Below the pieces are notes generated by a model that saw only the letters and a list, made by a program, of their open reading frames with translations, was not told where the DNA came from and did no database searches. Source: Gammaproteobacteria bacterium (GTDB taxonomy: Bacteria; Pseudomonadota; Gammaproteobacteria; Steroidobacterales; PWYM01). Taken from it: 64,000 nt of DNA. The stretch covers positions 1 through 64,000 of the forward strand of contig RECU01000053.1 in assembly GCA_007693855.1 (NCBI GenBank). Direction: 5' to 3'. Made by a program: the position numbers and the translations under genes. Positions within the stretch are counted from its first letter, which is position 1; every line of letters begins with the position of its first letter. Shown piece after piece: positions 61,975 through 64,000 of this stretch.

Positions 61975-62053
61975 GGGGATACTTTCATAAACAGACTGAC
62001 TGGTCCGCAACCGACCTGCGTGGACGGCGGAGACGTCAGGGGGATGGACACCG

Positions 62054-63535
62054 ATGGCACAGACAGCCCTGCACACCAGCAACGACACCGAGTTTGCGCC
62101 CGAAGCGCCTTTCGGGGACGCCTGGGGCCCCACCCTGATGGGTCCGTTCGCCCCGGTGGCGGACGAATCTGTCTGGGACAGTCTGGAAGTCCATGGCGAA
62201 ATCCCTGCTGACCTCAACGGCGTCTACCTCAGAAACGGCCCCAACCCCCGCTTCGCGCCCCAGGGTCGCTACCACCCCTTCGACGGCGACGGCATGATCC
62301 ATGCGGCACATTTCGAGAACGGCCGCGTGGTCTACCGCAACCGCTGGGTCCGCACCGACGCCTGGCAGGAGGAAGACCGCGCCGGGCAGGCCACGTACTA
62401 CGGCATTCGCGAGACGCTGAAGGGCCGCACCGACAAGCGGCTCAAGGACGCGGCCAACACGGATGTCATCGGGCATGGCGGCATCGCACTCGCCAGCTGG
62501 TACATGTCCGGCGACATTTACATGCTCGACCCCATCACCCTCGAGACCCTGGGCAAGGCGCCCTACGCCAAGCGCCACGGTGGCGGCTTCTCCGCGCATG
62601 CCAAAGTCGACGAGCAGACCGGTGAGCTGATGTTCTTCGATTACTGGAACGAGGCGCCTTACATGAGCTATGGCGTGGTGGCCGCAGATGGCACGGTGAA
62701 AAACCATGTGCCGATCGAGCTGCCAGGTCCGCGCCTGCCCCATGACATGGCGGTGACCGAGCACTACTCGATCCTGCACGACCTGCCGCTGTTTCATGAC
62801 GAGGCGGCGATGGCGCTCGGCCGGCACAAGTTGAGGTTCTATCCGGAGATACCTACCCGCTTCGGAGTCATCCCCCGCCACGGTGCCTCCCATGAGATCC
62901 GCTGGTTCGAGTTCTCGCCCTGCTTCCTCTATCACGTGGTCAATGCCTGGGAGGAAGGTGACGAGGTGGTCATGGTCGCCTGCCGGTATATGCCGGAACG
63001 CACCGCCAGCGGCGATATCGACGCCGAACGCACGGCACGCAATATCGCCGAGCTGAAGATGCGTGCACGCCTGTGGCGCTGGCGCATGAACATGAAAACC
63101 GGCGAGGCCCGCGAGGAGCAGCTCGACGACCGTTACAACATCGAGTTCCCCAGCCACCGTGGCGAGCAGACGGGCCGCAGGACCCGCTGGGGATATGTCG
63201 TGGACCACGATCCCGACATCCTGCACTGGACAGGCGTTCGCAAGTTCGACACCGATACTGGAGAGTGCGTGGGTGCGTTCAGCGACGGCGCGGCGCACAC
63301 TTGGTATTCCGAGCCGTGGTTTGCGCCCGCCGATGGCGGTACGCGCGAGGATGACGGCTATTTGGTGGCGTTTGCCTGGAACCAGGCCGAGCGCCAGCAG
63401 CAGTTGCAGGTGTTCGACGCGCGCGATCTCAGCGCCGGTCCGGTGGCGCGGGTGATGATGCCGCGACGGGTGCCGGTCGGCTTCCACGCCTGCTGGATCG
63501 CGCAGAAAAACCTCGGCCGCGTGCGCAGCGCCTGA
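62054..63535 (+). CDS. Carotenoid oxygenase (RPE65/CCD family)
   Basis: 493 residues, full length, no signal peptide. Family marks: PADLNGVYLRNGPNPRF near 55, HPFDGDGMIHAAHF, and the His ligands of the non-heme iron in GGGFSAHAKVDEQTGEL, LPHDMAVTEHYSIL, ASHEIRWF-to-YHVVNAWEEGDEV and GFHACWI near the C-terminus. It should split a carotenoid, apocarotenoid or stilbene-type double bond with O2. A GGGGGA stretch lies about 10 bases upstream of the ATG. No carotenoid synthesis gene lies nearby in the window, so the substrate is unknown. Confidence 0.88.
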   Translation: MAQTALHTSNDTEFAPEAPFGDAWGPTLMGPFAPVADESVWDSLEVHGEIPADLNGVYLRNGPNPRFAPQGRYHPFDGDGMIHAAHFENGRVVYRNRWVRTDAWQEEDRAGQATYYGIRETLKGRTDKRLKDAANTDVIGHGGIALASWYMSGDIYMLDPITLETLGKAPYAKRHGGGFSAHAKVDEQTGELMFFDYWNEAPYMSYGVVAADGTVKNHVPIELPGPRLPHDMAVTEHYSILHDLPLFHDEAAMALGRHKLRFYPEIPTRFGVIPRHGASHEIRWFEFSPCFLYHVVNAWEEGDEVVMVACRYMPERTASGDIDAERTARNIAELKMRARLWRWRMNMKTGEAREEQLDDRYNIEFPSHRGEQTGRRTRWGYVVDHDPDILHWTGVRKFDTDTGECVGAFSDGAAHTWYSEPWFAPADGGTREDDGYLVAFAWNQAERQQQLQVFDARDLSAGPVARVMMPRRVPVGFHACWIAQKNLGRVRSA

Positions 63536-63545
63536 GGACGGCCGC

Positions 63546-64000
63546 TCAGCCGACCCAGCGGCGCGCGTTGTACCAGAGCTGCATCCAGGGACCGTCCTCA
63601 CCCCAGCCGGGCGGATGCCAGGAATGCTGTACCGTGCGGAACACCCGCTCGGGGTGCGGCATCATGATGGTGACTCGCCCGTCAGCACTCGACAGCCCGC
63701 AGATACCCTCGGGAGCCCCGTTCGGGTTCTCCGGATAATGCTCGGTCGGTCGACCATGATGGTCGACATAACGCAGCCCCACCAGGCCGGCCGCGAGCGC
63801 CTGTTCCGGCGCGTCCGGCGCGGCGAACAGGGCCCTGCCCTCACCATGGGAACTGGCGATCAGCAACCGCGAGCCCTGCATGCCGGCCAGCAGCACCGAG
63901 GGCGAATCCAGCACCTCAACCAGTGACAGGCGCGCCTCGAACTGCTCGGAACGGTTGCGCACGAAGCGTGGCCAGTGCGCTGTGCCCGGAATGAGACTGT
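63546..64000 (-). CDS. purL: Phosphoribosylformylglycinamidine synthase, C-terminal part
   Basis: The minus-strand gene runs off the window end; about 151 codons of the 3' end are visible, from [23 protein letters not shown] to the stop. It is the glutaminase domain of the large Pur[52 protein letters not shown] with the catalytic His and Glu, and the end [13 protein letters not shown]. The nucleophilic Cys lies outside the window. It makes FGAM in purine synthesis, the pathway PurF begins. Confidence 0.93.
   Translation of the reverse strand, partial: SLIPGTAHWPRFVRNRSEQFEARLSLVEVLDSPSVLLAGMQGSRLLIASSHGEGRALFAAPDAPEQALAAGLVGLRYVDHHGRPTEHYPENPNGAPEGICGLSSADGRVTIMMPHPERVFRTVQHSWHPPGWGEDGPWMQLWYNARRWVG

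Overview
The window is about 64 kb of GC-rich (roughly two-thirds G+C), densely coded bacterial chromosome. Every recognisable protein and the gene order point to a gammaproteobacterium: tig-clpP-clpX-lon-hupB-tRNA-ppiD, asd-fimV-truA-accD-folC-dedD-cvpA-purF, glyA-nrdR-ribD-ribE-ribBA-ribH-nusB-thiL-pgpA, xseB-ispA-dxs and parE-parC all match orders known from that class. The mixture (FimV, PCu(A)C and SCO chaperones, MiaE, bifunctional FolC, FolE2, eukaryote-type Ser/Thr kinases, a carotenoid oxygenase) suggests a free-living aerobic aquatic or halophilic lineage near Chromatiales/Ectothiorhodospiraceae. That placement is inference. I see no insertion sequence, prophage, CRISPR array, rRNA or plasmid feature, and no gene-free stretch over 300 bases.

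Layout. 1-1315: two neighbouring fibronectin-III surface proteins, the first cut by the window edge. 1355-10768 (mostly minus): protein quality control (PpiD, Lon, ClpX, ClpP, trigger factor), the nucleoid protein HU and seven tRNA genes (Val, Asp; Pro, Arg, His, Lys, Leu). 10876-13147 (plus): folD, a periplasmic cyclophilin and lpxH. 13083-27379 (minus): miaE, a pseudo-receiver/kinase fusion, purF-cvpA-dedD-folC-accD-truA-fimV, then asd-aroC-prmB. 27463-30870 (plus): a tight operon for copper delivery to cytochrome oxidase, phosphatidylserine decarboxylase, EpmA and free-methionine-sulfoxide reductase. 30916-32611: efp and epmB. 32727-36754 (plus): a FimX-like degenerate GGDEF/EAL protein and a second, shorter FimV-like protein, beside parC/parE (36761-40913, minus). 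41004-46071 (minus): rubrerythrin, CCG-type Fe-S oxidoreductase, DUF3501 and a large secreted M14 carboxypeptidase, behind a strong promoter with a perfect palindromic operator. 46348-50473 (plus): xseB-ispA-dxs and folE2. 50466-58928 (minus): a kinase with a cyclic-nucleotide-binding-type domain, then the pgpA-thiL-nusB-riboflavin-nrdR-glyA block. 59028-64000: an AcuC-like deacetylase, ettA, a carotenoid oxygenase and the 3' end of purL.

How genes work together. EpmA and EpmB lysylate EF-P, and all three genes sit within 3.2 kb. SCO and PCu(A)C load copper into oxidase. FimV, the short FimV-like protein and the FimX-like protein look like a cell-pole and type IV pilus set. Rubrerythrin, Fe-S oxidoreductase and DUF3501 form a conserved but poorly understood peroxide-defence unit, here apparently joined to a peptidase. 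Two Ser/Thr kinases with unusual sensor-like domains are embedded in otherwise housekeeping operons.

The most interesting items are the rubrerythrin operon with its operator, the FimX/short-FimV pair, the pseudo-receiver kinase, and large stem-loops in the leaders of parE and fimV.
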